Below are positions 51,677-60,086 of a stretch of 64,000 nucleotides of DNA, in pieces. The DNA comes from an uncultured Slackia sp. Lineage in GTDB: Bacteria; Actinomycetota; Coriobacteriia; Coriobacteriales; Eggerthellaceae. Positions within the stretch are counted from its first letter, which is position 1, and each line of letters begins with the position of its first letter. The notes under the pieces are model-generated. The model saw only the letters and a list, made by a program, of their open reading frames with translations. It ran no database searches and was not told where the DNA came from. Where the stretch lies: the NCBI RefSeq assembly GCF_959608125.1, contig NZ_CAUHPG010000005.1:27922-91921 (forward strand), given 5' to 3'. The position numbers and the translations under genes are program-made.

Positions 51677-53359
51677 TCAGGACTCGCGCGGCACGCTTTC
51701 GTTCATGCTTGCGATGACGGCTTCCGCAACGCGAAGGCCGTCGACGGCGGCCGACATGATGCCGCCCGCATAGCCCGCGCCCTCGCCGCAGGGGAAGACG
51801 CCCGTGCCCGAGAGGCCCGAGGCCGCCGAGAACGCCTGCATGCTCGCCTTGTCGCGCACGATGCGCACGGGACTCGAGCTGCGCGTTTCGACACCCGTCA
51901 TCACCGCATCGGCGGACGAGAAGCCCCTCAGGCGGCGATCGAGAAGCGGCAAAGCCGATGCAAGCGAGCGGGAAACGAACTCAGGCAGGACCTCGCGCAG
52001 GTCGCACCAGGCCACGCCGCGCGCATAGGACGGCGCCACGGCGCCTTCGCGCGGCGCTTCGCTCGGCCTGCCCGCGAGAAAGTCATCGACATACTGCGCG
52101 GGAGCGGCATACGACGAACCCGCCGCGCGAAATGCCGCACGCTCCATCGCCCTTTGCAGCTCGACACCCGCCAGCACGTCGTCGCCTTCGAGATCGGACT
52201 CGTCGACGCCCACGAGGACCGCCGAATTCGCATTGACGCCGTCGCGTGCGAAACGGCTCATGCCGTTCACGCAGACGCCGCCTTCCTCCGAAGCCGCGCA
52301 GACGACTTCGCCGCCGGGGCACATGCAGAACGTGTAGACGCCGCGTCCGTCCTCGAGATGCGCCGCAAGCTTGTAATCGGCCGCTCCGAGCGCCGGATGC
52401 GACGCGGCCTTGCCGTACTGGGCCTTGTCGATGAGTTTCTGAGGATGCTCGATGCGCACGCCCACCGAAAACGGCTTGCGCTCCATGAGAAGCTCCGCAT
52501 CGCGCACGGCCTCGAACGTATCGCGCGCCGAGTGGCCGCAAGCGAGCACCAGACGGTCCGCCCGAACCTCTTCGCACGTCTCCGCATCCGCCGACTTGAC
52601 CGCGACAGACGCCAGCGCGCCATCGGAGAACCGCATCGATTCGAGGCGCGTATCGAATCGGACCTCGCCGCCCGCTGCGATGATGTCTTCGCGCATACGC
52701 CGCACCACGCCGACGAGCAGGTCGGTACCGATATGGGGCTTCGCCTGCCAGAGGATTTCCTCGGGAGCGCCCGCCGCGACAAAGATATGGAGCACGTCCT
52801 TGCAGCGGGGATTCTTGATATTGGTGGTCAGCTTTCCGTCGGAAAACGTTCCCGCACCGCCTTCGCCGAACTGGATATTCGATTCGGGATCGAGCGGCCC
52901 GCCTTCATTGAAGCGAGCGACGGAGCGAAGGCGGTCTTCAACGCAGCCGCCCCGTTCGATGACGAGCGGGCGAGCGCCCGCCTTGGCAAGCGCCCATGCG
53001 GCGAACAGGCCCGCAGGACCCGTGCCGACCACGACCGGGCGAAGGTCGGGGCGAGCCTCGATGCGAGGCGGCTCATAGCCCGCATACGGCTTGTGGACCT
53101 TGACGGCGGCAGGAGGCCTGCACCCTCGCTCCACGACGGCCGTCTCCTCTTCAGGAGAGCCCTCGTACCCGAACGCATACGACGCGACGAAATGCACGTC
53201 GTTTTTCTTGCGCGCGTCGACGCTGCGCTTCAAAAGACGCAGGCCGCCGATCCTCGACGCATCGACGCCGAGCGCTTTCGCGACGGCCTTGCGCACGAGA
53301 CCCTCCCCTTGCGGAAGCCCCGCATCGAGAGAAAGGCGCAGGTTGCTTATCTCAAGCAT
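51677..53359 (-). CDS. FAD-dependent oxidoreductase, COG2509 type
   Basis: A 560-aa flavoprotein dehydrogenase. A unique N-terminal region of about 105 residues (LRLLKRSVDARKKNDVHFVA) precedes the dinucleotide fold VVVGTGPAGLFAAWALAKAG. Then FGEGGAGTFSDGKLTT and the C-terminal FPCGEGAGYAGGIMSAAVDG, the arrangement of the COG2509 group. Substrate is unknown. It is the third of a flavoprotein cluster with the HI0933-like gene and the Cys-rich CW protein. Confidence 0.9.
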   Translation of the reverse strand: MLEISNLRLSLDAGLPQGEGLVRKAVAKALGVDASRIGGLRLLKRSVDARKKNDVHFVASYAFGYEGSPEEETAVVERGCRPPAAVKVHKPYAGYEPPRIEARPDLRPVVVGTGPAGLFAAWALAKAGARPLVIERGGCVEDRLRSVARFNEGGPLDPESNIQFGEGGAGTFSDGKLTTNIKNPRCKDVLHIFVAAGAPEEILWQAKPHIGTDLLVGVVRRMREDIIAAGGEVRFDTRLESMRFSDGALASVAVKSADAETCEEVRADRLVLACGHSARDTFEAVRDAELLMERKPFSVGVRIEHPQKLIDKAQYGKAASHPALGAADYKLAAHLEDGRGVYTFCMCPGGEVVCAASEEGGVCVNGMSRFARDGVNANSAVLVGVDESDLEGDDVLAGVELQRAMERAAFRAAGSSYAAPAQYVDDFLAGRPSEAPREGAVAPSYARGVAWCDLREVLPEFVSRSLASALPLLDRRLRGFSSADAVMTGVETRSSSPVRIVRDKASMQAFSAASGLSGTGVFPCGEGAGYAGGIMSAAVDGLRVAEAVIASMNESVPRES

Positions 53360-53401
53360 GGAAACCCTTTCGAGACGTTCTGCGATACGCCGACAAGACG
53401 G

Positions 53402-54643
53402 CTAGGCGTGGACGGAAAGCGCCGCGGCCCTGCCCGCGATCATGCCGCTCGTCCAGGCCCAATGCAGGTTGTAGCCTCCGCAACGGCCGTCGATGTCGAG
53501 CGCTTCGCCCGTGACGAACAGGCCGGGATGCTTTTTGCACTGCATCGTGGAAGGGTCGAAGCCCTTCACCGCGTATCCGCCGCGCATGACCTGAGCCTGC
53601 TTGGGGTCGGAGATGCCCTTCACAGTCAGACCGAACGATTCGGACACCATGGCGAGCACCACGGCCTCCTGCTCGGCGATGATCGGCTCGTCGGGATCAA
53701 GCCCCGCCGCGGTCGTCACGGCGCGCGCGACGCGCGATGGCAGCATGCCCGACATGACCTGGCAGGCCGTGCGGTTCGGATGGGCGATCGTCTGGTTCCA
53801 GATGAAATCGACCTTTTGCTGCGGGTCCAAATCGGGAAGCAGGTCGATGAAAACCATCTGGCCGGGGCGCACGTAGCGGGACATGTCGAACGCGGCGATG
53901 CCCGAAATGCCGTAATCCCTGAAAAGAACCTCGCCGCTCGCCTCGGGGCCCGCATAGTCGGATTCGAAATCGGGATCGACCACGTCCATCCACGCATCGC
54001 GCAGGTCCGTGGGATCGGCGTCGATGTACAGACGCGCACGTACGCGGATGCCCGAAAGGCCCTTGATGTTTGCGGTATCCGTCTTCAGGCCCGCGAGCAC
54101 CGGGTACGTCGGGACGTATTTCACGTCGTCGGGCACGAGGCCTTTGGAGGGCGCGCCGCCCACGGATACGATCACGGCGTCGAATTCCTCATCGGATCCG
54201 TCCCCGAAACGCACCGTCCATTTCTCAATACCCTGTCGCTGCACCGGAGCGACCGAACGAACGCCGGCGCCGCAGCGCACCTCGACGCCCGCCTCATCAA
54301 GACACAGGCGTAGCGTATCGACCACGGTGGCGGCTTTGTTGCTGTAGGGATAAATGCGTCCTTCGTCTTCCTCGAAGGCCAGCAGGCCCGCATCGGAGAA
54401 GAAGCGCTGCACTTCTTCGGGAGGAAGCACGTTCATGGCGGCCTGCACGAATTCGGGGCGGTTGTAGTCGTCGCTCATGATGTCGGCGTTGCTTATGTTG
54501 CAACGCCCGTTGCCTGTGGCGAGGATCTTCTTGCCCACGCGGTCGGCAGCCTCGCATACGACGACCTCGGCGCCTTTGCGAGCCGCTTCGATAGCCGCGA
54601 CGAGGCCCGATGCCCCGCCGCCGACGACAGCGATACGAGCCAT
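53402..54643 (-). CDS. HI0933-family flavoprotein (BaiN-like)
   Basis: A 413-aa FAD-dependent oxidoreductase. The start MARIAVVGGGASGLVAAIEA follows AAGGAGG. Family hallmarks are VGKKILATGNGRCNISN, the GRIYPYSNKAATVVDTL region, VSVGGAPSKGLVPDD, and FVTGEALDIDGRCGGYNLHW with AWTSG. The HI0933 family includes BaiN of bile-acid-dehydroxylating clostridia, but this is no proof of bile-acid activity here. It is preceded by the Cys-rich gene after 2 bp. Confidence 0.9.
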   Translation of the reverse strand: MARIAVVGGGASGLVAAIEAARKGAEVVVCEAADRVGKKILATGNGRCNISNADIMSDDYNRPEFVQAAMNVLPPEEVQRFFSDAGLLAFEEDEGRIYPYSNKAATVVDTLRLCLDEAGVEVRCGAGVRSVAPVQRQGIEKWTVRFGDGSDEEFDAVIVSVGGAPSKGLVPDDVKYVPTYPVLAGLKTDTANIKGLSGIRVRARLYIDADPTDLRDAWMDVVDPDFESDYAGPEASGEVLFRDYGISGIAAFDMSRYVRPGQMVFIDLLPDLDPQQKVDFIWNQTIAHPNRTACQVMSGMLPSRVARAVTTAAGLDPDEPIIAEQEAVVLAMVSESFGLTVKGISDPKQAQVMRGGYAVKGFDPSTMQCKKHPGLFVTGEALDIDGRCGGYNLHWAWTSGMIAGRAAALSVHA

Positions 54644-54645
54644 GC

Positions 54646-54894
54646 TTAAGCCTCCTTGGAAATCGTGGGGCCGTGCGCGATGAAGAATGTGCACGCCCTG
54701 CATATCTCTTTCACGGCCGCCGAACGGTCGACGTCTGGATTATCGAGGATGGCGAGACCGAGGGCCACCTCATGGGTCGGACGGTCGCAGGCCGCGAAAT
54801 TGCAGTCAGGAGGGCACGGCTCACCCGGCACGTTGTGCGGACAGCGGCTTTGCATCTCCCCGTCGCATCCTCGCAGCTCCCAGCAAAAAGCCAT
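54646..54894 (-). CDS. Cys-rich CW-type protein
   Basis: An 82-aa protein with eight Cys (positions 4, 10, 18, 27, 31, 36, 65, 68) and the opening CWELRGC, like the first half of two-CW-domain proteins. GGAAGGAG precedes the ATG. Its TAA is followed after 2 bp by the flavoprotein ATG, so it is the first gene of the flavoprotein operon. It probably binds zinc or an Fe-S cluster and could be a redox partner; this is inference. Confidence 0.7.
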   Translation of the reverse strand: MAFCWELRGCDGEMQSRCPHNVPGEPCPPDCNFAACDRPTHEVALGLAILDNPDVDRSAAVKEICRACTFFIAHGPTISKEA

Positions 54895-55061
54895 GGCGGC
54901 TCCTTCCTCTCTCGAAATCGAACGGCAGTACGGACGTCGCAGCGCAGACACGCCCGCCGAAAGCACCGCGAAACGGCGCCGTGGAATCATTTCGATCCAT
55001 GATACTCCGACCGCTTCGGGCGAGGTGTTCGAGGCGCGGCGGCAACGAAATCGCCAGAAAC

Positions 55062-55093
55062 AAAAAACCCGGACATCTAACGATATCCGGGTT
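55062..55093 (-). terminator. Terminator of tRNA-Glu
   Basis: Stem AACCCGGA/TCCGGGTT with a 12-nt partly paired loop, followed on the minus strand by TTTTTTG, 10 bp after the tRNA. Confidence 0.8.
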
Positions 55094-55103
55094 GAACAAC
55101 CGA

Positions 55104-55178
55104 TGGTGCCCCCAACGAGAATCGAACTCGTGTCTCAGCCTTGAAAGGGCCGCGTCCTGACCTCTAGACTATGGGGAC
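55104..55178 (-). tRNA. tRNA-Glu (TTC)
   Basis: 75 nt with encoded CCA. The acceptor is GTCCCCA/TGGGGGC, the anticodon stem closes loop CTTTCAA (anticodon TTC), and the T arm has ACGAG-TTCGATT-CTCGT. Good cloverleaf and glutamate-type G1. Confidence 0.96.
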
Positions 55179-55195
55179 ACTTAAGCAGCTCGGTT

Positions 55196-55224
55196 ATTAT
55201 TGCAAATTACTTTCGGCATTGCAA
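55196..55224 (-). promoter_or_regulatory. Promoter of tRNA-Glu
   Basis: Minus-strand TTGCAA (55219-55224), a 17-bp spacer and AATAAT (55196-55201) within an AT-rich stretch; start expected near 55189, about 10 bp before the tRNA. Confidence 0.6.
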
Positions 55225-55287
55225 CAACTTTTTTCAAAAAAATTCGCCGTGCTGCTGAAATTAAAAGAAATGCCTGATGAAAAGCGC

Positions 55288-55779
55288 TTAGGACGATATG
55301 TCGGAAATACGCGCATCGCACGCCGCGACCAAATCCGCCAAAGACAGCTCGATTTGATCGCCGATACGTCCTCCCGAACACATGATCGCATCCTCGCTGA
55401 GAAGCGCCGTCTCGTCGATGAAGGTAGGGAAATGCCTCTTCATGCCAAGCGGGCTGCATCCTCCATGGACATAACCCGTCAGAGGCAGCAGCTCGCGCGA
55501 GCGCACCATCGCGATGCTTTTCTCCCCCGCCGCCGAAGCCGCTTTCTTCAAGTCGAGCTCCATGGCGACAGGCACCATAAATACGTAGTGCTCGCCGCTT
55601 TTGCCTTGAGCGACTAAGGTCTTGAATACGCTATCGGGATTCTGCCCCAGAATCGACGCCACCTCGACGCCCGAAAGCGCCTGGTCGCCGTCGTACGTGC
55701 GGTGCACATAAGCGATGCCCGAAGCATCGAGCAAGCGCATCGCATTCGTCTTTTCGGCCTTGTCTTTCTTAGAGCCCAT
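55288..55779 (-). CDS. YbaK/EbsC-type Cys-tRNA(Pro) deacylase
   Basis: A 163-aa editing enzyme of the YbaK family that hydrolyses mischarged Cys-tRNA-Pro. The start is MGSKKDKAEKTNAM, overlapping the upstream membrane-protein gene by 11 bp. Motifs: VFKTLVAQGKSGEHYVF, VPVAMELDLKKAASAAGEKS, TGYVHGGCSPLGMKR and the final SGGRIGDQIEL. GGCGGG near the ATG provides a weak ribosome site, so coupling to the upstream gene is likely. Confidence 0.92.
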   Translation of the reverse strand: MGSKKDKAEKTNAMRLLDASGIAYVHRTYDGDQALSGVEVASILGQNPDSVFKTLVAQGKSGEHYVFMVPVAMELDLKKAASAAGEKSIAMVRSRELLPLTGYVHGGCSPLGMKRHFPTFIDETALLSEDAIMCSGGRIGDQIELSLADLVAACDARISDISS

Positions 55780-56665
55780 AGTCGCCCGCCTGCTGAGAAT
55801 AAGGAAGCGGAAGAGGATCGTCCTGAGACCCCCACCGCGCAACATCGAACTGCGCCGTCCAGTAGCCAAGGCTGCGATACACCAGCGTCTGCACCATGAC
55901 TCCGCATACCACGGAAACGTAAGCGACCGCTAGGGCGAACAGCAGAGCCGCAACGAGACCCAAAACGGCCACGCCGCCGAGGCCTAAAGCCGAAATGCCC
56001 GAATAGTCGGCGAATCCCGACACTCCCATGGCCACAATCATGCCGAGAAACAGCACCACGAACCACACGACCGACATTACGGCGCCCACAACGAGGGTGG
56101 CTAGCAGCCCGCAGAAAAAAATCTTCAGAAGCCCTACAGGGTCGCGCCTGATCATGCACCACACATGCCCGAGCTGAAAAGCCGAACTCAACGTGTCGTA
56201 GATGCTCATGCGCATAAGAGCGACCCATACGAAGAATTGGACGGCGAAAACCGCCACGACACTCGCCGCAAACACCCCGAACGAGCCGAATAAAGCGGGA
56301 AACGCCAAGAGGCCGGCATAGCGGGAGCCGTCGAACAACGTCGCAAACAACCCCGCCGCAAGCCCCACCAAACTCATAAGAACGAACACGCCCGCAAGCA
56401 CGGCAAAAACCATTGCAATGCCTACCACCAGAGCGAAAAAGCCACGACGGTACAATGAGCCGTCTTCGTTTCCGAATATATGCTTCGGCATGGGATTGTC
56501 CATGCCCCAAGCTGCATCACGAGCCCAACCAAGCAGATATCCGGAGACGACCACCGGCCCGAAAACGGGTATCAACGACACCAGTGCAAGCAGGCAGACC
56601 CTGCCGAGCCAGGCATCGCTGCTGCGAACGGCCCGCCACGCGCGGAAAAAGTACTCTTGCTTCAT
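55769..56665 (-). CDS. DUF4013-like integral membrane protein
   Basis: A 298-aa membrane protein with six to seven helices. The N-terminus MKQEYFFRAWRAVRSSD and LVSLIPVFGPVVVSGYLLGW resemble the DUF4013 family. The C-terminus (WTAQFDVARWGSQDD) is soluble. GGAGGG precedes the ATG. Function unknown. It is followed by and overlaps the YbaK gene. Confidence 0.75.
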   Translation of the reverse strand: MKQEYFFRAWRAVRSSDAWLGRVCLLALVSLIPVFGPVVVSGYLLGWARDAAWGMDNPMPKHIFGNEDGSLYRRGFFALVVGIAMVFAVLAGVFVLMSLVGLAAGLFATLFDGSRYAGLLAFPALFGSFGVFAASVVAVFAVQFFVWVALMRMSIYDTLSSAFQLGHVWCMIRRDPVGLLKIFFCGLLATLVVGAVMSVVWFVVLFLGMIVAMGVSGFADYSGISALGLGGVAVLGLVAALLFALAVAYVSVVCGVMVQTLVYRSLGYWTAQFDVARWGSQDDPLPLPYSQQAGDYGL

Positions 56666-56704
56666 GCGCGAAACCCTCCTCGCCGATTACGGATATATGA
56701 CTAT

Positions 56705-56740
56705 ACAACGAAGGGCCGAGGCAAAAGCCCCAGCCCTTCG
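56705..56740 (-). terminator. Terminator of rplJ-rplL
   Basis: Fourteen-base-pair stem (56709-56722 / 56727-56740, two G-U pairs) with an AAAA loop, about 38 bp past the rplL stop; only TTGT follows on minus. Confidence 0.7.
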
Positions 56741-56777
56741 TTCGTAGCATAAAAGAAATTCGCCTGTTGACGAGTTG

Positions 56778-57152
56778 TTACTTCAGGGTAACAGCAGCGC
56801 CGGCCTCTTCCAGCTTGGCCTTGATTTCCTCGGCCTTGTCCTTGGCAACACCCTCCTGGATAGCCTTGGGAGCGCCCTCGACGACCTCCTTGGCCTCCTT
56901 CAGGCCAAGACCGGTGATCTCGCGGACAACCTTGATGACGGCGATCTTGTTGTCGCCGAAGCCCTCGAGGACGACGTCGAACTCGGACTTCTCCTCAGCA
57001 GCGCCAGCCTCGGCAGCCGGAGCAGCAGCAACAGCCACGGGAGCAGCGGCGGAAACGCCGAAGACTTCCTCGAGCTCCTTGACGAGCTCGGAGAGCTCCA
57101 GGGCGGGCATTTCCTTCAAAGCTTCGATGATCTCTTCACGAGTAACGGCCAT
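56778..57152 (-). CDS. rplL: 50S ribosomal protein L7/L12
   Basis: Stalk protein that recruits translation factors. The start MAVTREEIIEAL follows AAAGGAGC. The 124-aa product has the N-terminal dimerisation helix, an Ala-rich hinge (VAAAPAAEAG) and the C-terminal domain EFDVVLEGFGDNKIAVIKVV with ITGLGLKEAKEVVEGAPK. It lies 82 bp after rplJ. Confidence 0.97.
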   Translation of the reverse strand: MAVTREEIIEALKEMPALELSELVKELEEVFGVSAAAPVAVAAAPAAEAGAAEEKSEFDVVLEGFGDNKIAVIKVVREITGLGLKEAKEVVEGAPKAIQEGVAKDKAEEIKAKLEEAGAAVTLK

Positions 57153-57234
57153 GGTAATGGCTCCTTTCACAACAGGCGTCTCCGAAGCGACGCCTCGATT
57201 TTCACATTCGCGGCTTAAGCCGCCTTATGCAGCA

Positions 57235-57756
57235 TTACGCTGCGGACTTCTGATCCGCGATAGCGGAAACCGCGCGAGCGAAGTACTCCATGGGGCCGTT
57301 GCAGACGCGGACCATCTTGACCATGGGGTTGCTGATGGTACCGAGCAGCTTGGCGATGAGCTCCTCGCGGGAAGGCAGGGCTGCGATAGCCTCGACCTCG
57401 GCGGCGCCATAAGCGACGCCGTCCATCATGCCGCCCTTGATGACCAGGTTCTCGTTCTTCTTCGCGAAGTCCTTAATGGCCTTTGCGGAAGCGACCGGGT
57501 CGCCAGCGGCGAACACGAAAGCGGAAGGACCGGAAAGAATATCGCCCAGCTCGGGGAGCTCGGCGTTCTCCAGGGCGAGACGCATCAGGGTGTTCTTGTA
57601 AACGCCCATCTTGGCGTCGGCCTCGCGGATGCTGCGGCGCAGGGCCTCAACCTCTTTCACGGTAAGACCGCGGTAATCGATGACCCACATTGCGGAAATA
57701 CCCTCGAGGTCCTCGGCGATCTTTGCGACGTTGTCGATATTGTGCTTGTTCGGCAT
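57235..57756 (-). CDS. rplJ: 50S ribosomal protein L10
   Basis: Base of the ribosomal stalk. The 173-aa product begins MPNKHNIDNVAKIAEDL and has WVIDYRGLTVKEVEALRRSI, YKNTLMRLAL and FAAGDPVASAKAIKDFAK. AAGGAGGTG precedes the ATG. Expression is probably autoregulated through the upstream L10 leader. Confidence 0.97.
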   Translation of the reverse strand: MPNKHNIDNVAKIAEDLEGISAMWVIDYRGLTVKEVEALRRSIREADAKMGVYKNTLMRLALENAELPELGDILSGPSAFVFAAGDPVASAKAIKDFAKKNENLVIKGGMMDGVAYGAAEVEAIAALPSREELIAKLLGTISNPMVKMVRVCNGPMEYFARAVSAIADQKSAA

Positions 57757-57824
57757 GTTGATTCACCTCCTTTTCGTTTTTGCTCAAATGCTCCGCCACG
57801 ATAAATGGTGGGCCTTTTCGCAAA

Positions 57825-57862
57825 ACGAAAAGAAAAGACCCCCGGTCGAAGACACGGGGGTC
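57825..57862 (-). terminator. Attenuator of the L10 leader
   Basis: Stem GACCCCC/GGGGGTC (57837-57843 / 57856-57862) followed on minus by TTTTCTTTTCG, before rplJ: the premature terminator of the leader. Confidence 0.75.
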
Positions 57863-57973
57863 GCACTATCAATCATGCGCTCCACCTCGGCTGGCTGCAA
57901 TGCAATTAAATCCTTGCGGATGCCTGCTGTCTTCGGCAGCGGAACTATCGTTCACATGCGTTGTTAAACGCAA
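57836..57973 (-). promoter_or_regulatory. L10 leader RNA
   Basis: The minus-strand leader contains the conserved GAAGACAGCAGGCA stretch, a downstream CGCAAGGATTTAAT and the GCCGAGGTGGA element that define L10 leaders. These bind the L10-(L12)4 complex and couple it to a terminator. The attenuator hairpin follows directly. Confidence 0.85.
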
Positions 57974-57979
57974 GGTGAT

Positions 57980-58007
57980 AGTATAGCCGATCGTTTTCTT
58001 TTTACAA
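57980..58007 (-). promoter_or_regulatory. Promoter of rplJ-rplL
   Basis: Minus-strand TTGTAA (58002-58007), a 16-bp spacer and TATACT (57980-57985); transcription would start near 57973, at the beginning of the L10 leader. Confidence 0.65.
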
Positions 58008-58051
58008 GTAGTTTTTTCTACTATGAAGAAATAATGGATCCCTCTTCATCC

Positions 58052-58083
58052 AAAAGGAGGAGCGAATTTCGCTCCTCCTTTAC
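58052..58083 (-). terminator. Terminator of the 638-aa surface protein gene
   Basis: Thirteen-base-pair stem AAGGAGGAGCGAA/TTCGCTCCTCCTT with a minimal loop; TTTTGG follows on the minus strand. Confidence 0.75.
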
Positions 58084-58105
58084 GCGATCGTATTCGACGC
58101 GTCGA

Positions 58106-60022
58106 CTACGCGGCATTCGCCTGACCGGCCGCCTCGACGGAGCCATCCGCCGTATCGGCCTTCGGCTCGGCTTCGGCGGCAGCGGCATCCTCATCCGCCG
58201 CATCGGCAGCGGCAGCGGCGTTCTCGACGATTTCCTGAACCACGCTCGTAGGATCGCCTTCGGTGTAGCGCAATGCGATCGTGTCGCCCACGCCGTAGGA
58301 AACGACATCCACCATGGCAGGCAGTGCGAAATCGTAGATGCGGGCGTCGCCCTCGAGAGTCATGTAGAAGTGCGAATTGCCCTCGATGACGGCCTGTGCG
58401 ATCGTCTTGATCTTGCCGTTCGCCTCGGCGAACGACTGGCCCTCGGCAGGCGTCTCCGCCGAGCCGCTCGCGGCGATCAGAGAGATGTAGGACTTCTGCG
58501 TGTCGGCCACGGTATCGCCCACGGCGACGTTCTGATAGCTCCTGATGTCGACCATCGCATACTTCTTCACGAGGCCGGCGTCATCTTTCAGGGCCATGAA
58601 GTACGTCGGGGTGTTGTTGACGTTGATCAGAATCGGGAATGTCGCATGGTAGCGCAGGTTCTGGACCTGGCCCTCGGCCGACTGCATGGCCGAATCCTCG
58701 GTTGCGCCGGCGACAGAGTAGAAGTGGCTCTCGGCCGTGCGCTGGTTCACCAGAACGAAGCCGACGATCGAGTTGTCGCCCGTCGCGGACGTCACGCCCG
58801 TGTACATCCACACGTCGTCGTCTTTGGCCAGGTAGTTGTAGCCCAGAGTGCCATCGGTGCCGGGAGTGGTCTGGACCACGCCGTTCTGACCGAGCCAGCT
58901 GTTGAACCAGCCGTCCTTATACTTGCCCGACCAGTTGTACTGCTGAATCAGCAAGGATGCGGGATACACGCGGTCGACCCACTCGGGAACCTCGTCCACC
59001 GCAAGATCTTGGCACTCGCCCGTCGAAGCATTCACCAAGACGGCGCGCGAAACGGTTTCGCCGCCGAACAAGCCGATCGTAAAGTCACGGACCGGACAGA
59101 TCCACCAGGCATTGCCCTCGTCATCGATTTCGAAGGACTTCTCGCCGAACATATAGAAGGGGTACTTCAACTGCACGTAGCGATCGATGTTGCGCGCAAG
59201 AGGCTCGCTCTCGGAGTACTTGATGGTCTTGTCGCCCCCCAGGCGCACGACCTCGGCATCCTGCGACGTCATATCGACGACAACGTAGGCGGGAATGCCC
59301 TGCTCTCGGTTCTGCAGCCACTTGAACAGGTCGGCATAGGTCAGCGGGCTGACGCGGACGGGATGGTCCTGGTAGTTGATCTGGCTATACAAGGGCGAGA
59401 TTTCGAACTGGCTGACCAGGTCGGACATAGCACCCATGGTGCGGTTGCCCAGCAGGGCCGCGGATGCGCGGTCGATGACAGGAATCTCATTGTAGTCGAC
59501 CTCTTGAATATCCTGGGTGAACTCCATGTCGTTAGTCTGCAGGATGTCGGCGTATTTCTGAGCATTGCCCGGGAAAAAAGCCACCGAAAGCAGCGTTCCC
59601 AGAATGAAAAGCACGAACACGCCTGCGGGGATGAACGAGAGGAGCTTGAAGGTCTTCGCCTTGCCGGCGCTGCTGCTCACCTTTGCCGTGCCGGTTTTAT
59701 ACGCCCTCGACTTAGCACGGAAAAACAGGAACGACGGCAACAGGATGACGACCGCAACGAAGAACCACGTGTCGACGCTGTGGATGTTGATGGGGGGATG
59801 GAACCACCAATACGCCACGGCAAGCACGATCACGGCGATCACGGCGCTGACGATGGCGGCCTTCTTCCCCATGCTCTCGAATTTCTCTTTCAGATTGTTG
59901 AACTCCGCCGTAGTGTCGAACTCCACATGCGGCGCACCCTGCGAGGCCCCCTGAGGCCCGCCCGCACCGAACGGGTCGTCCACACCGAACATGGTGAAGA
60001 ACGGATTTTGGTTGTTTGCCAT
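58106..60022 (-). CDS. Large membrane-anchored extracellular protein, function unknown
   Basis: A 638-aa protein. A cytoplasmic N-terminus (about 50 aa) is followed by three hydrophobic segments (about 54-72, 84-102, 126-148) and about 450 external residues. An Ala/Glu/Asp-rich tail (NAAAAADAADEDAAAAEAE) ends it. The external part has the pattern HPVRVSPLTYADLFKWLQNR, GIPAYVVVDM, SEPLARNIDRYVQLKYPFYM and FEIDDEGNAWWICPV, which resembles a widespread Gram-positive family sometimes labelled cell-shape-determining. No function is established and none is claimed. Monocistronic, between two hairpins. Confidence 0.75.
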   Translation of the reverse strand: MANNQNPFFTMFGVDDPFGAGGPQGASQGAPHVEFDTTAEFNNLKEKFESMGKKAAIVSAVIAVIVLAVAYWWFHPPINIHSVDTWFFVAVVILLPSFLFFRAKSRAYKTGTAKVSSSAGKAKTFKLLSFIPAGVFVLFILGTLLSVAFFPGNAQKYADILQTNDMEFTQDIQEVDYNEIPVIDRASAALLGNRTMGAMSDLVSQFEISPLYSQINYQDHPVRVSPLTYADLFKWLQNREQGIPAYVVVDMTSQDAEVVRLGGDKTIKYSESEPLARNIDRYVQLKYPFYMFGEKSFEIDDEGNAWWICPVRDFTIGLFGGETVSRAVLVNASTGECQDLAVDEVPEWVDRVYPASLLIQQYNWSGKYKDGWFNSWLGQNGVVQTTPGTDGTLGYNYLAKDDDVWMYTGVTSATGDNSIVGFVLVNQRTAESHFYSVAGATEDSAMQSAEGQVQNLRYHATFPILINVNNTPTYFMALKDDAGLVKKYAMVDIRSYQNVAVGDTVADTQKSYISLIAASGSAETPAEGQSFAEANGKIKTIAQAVIEGNSHFYMTLEGDARIYDFALPAMVDVVSYGVGDTIALRYTEGDPTSVVQEIVENAAAAADAADEDAAAAEAEPKADTADGSVEAAGQANAA

Positions 60023-60046
60023 AGGTTACCTTTCCTGTGTCCGATT

Positions 60047-60081
60047 ACACGAAGCGCGGCGGAATACGTCGCGCTTCGTGT
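60047..60081. repeat. Hairpin between acnA and the 638-aa gene
   Basis: Perfect 12-bp inverted repeat ACACGAAGCGCG/CGCGCTTCGTGT with an 11-nt loop. On the operon strand no T run follows; on plus TTTTTC follows. It may act as a weak acnA terminator. Confidence 0.5.
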
Positions 60082-60086
60082 TTTTC

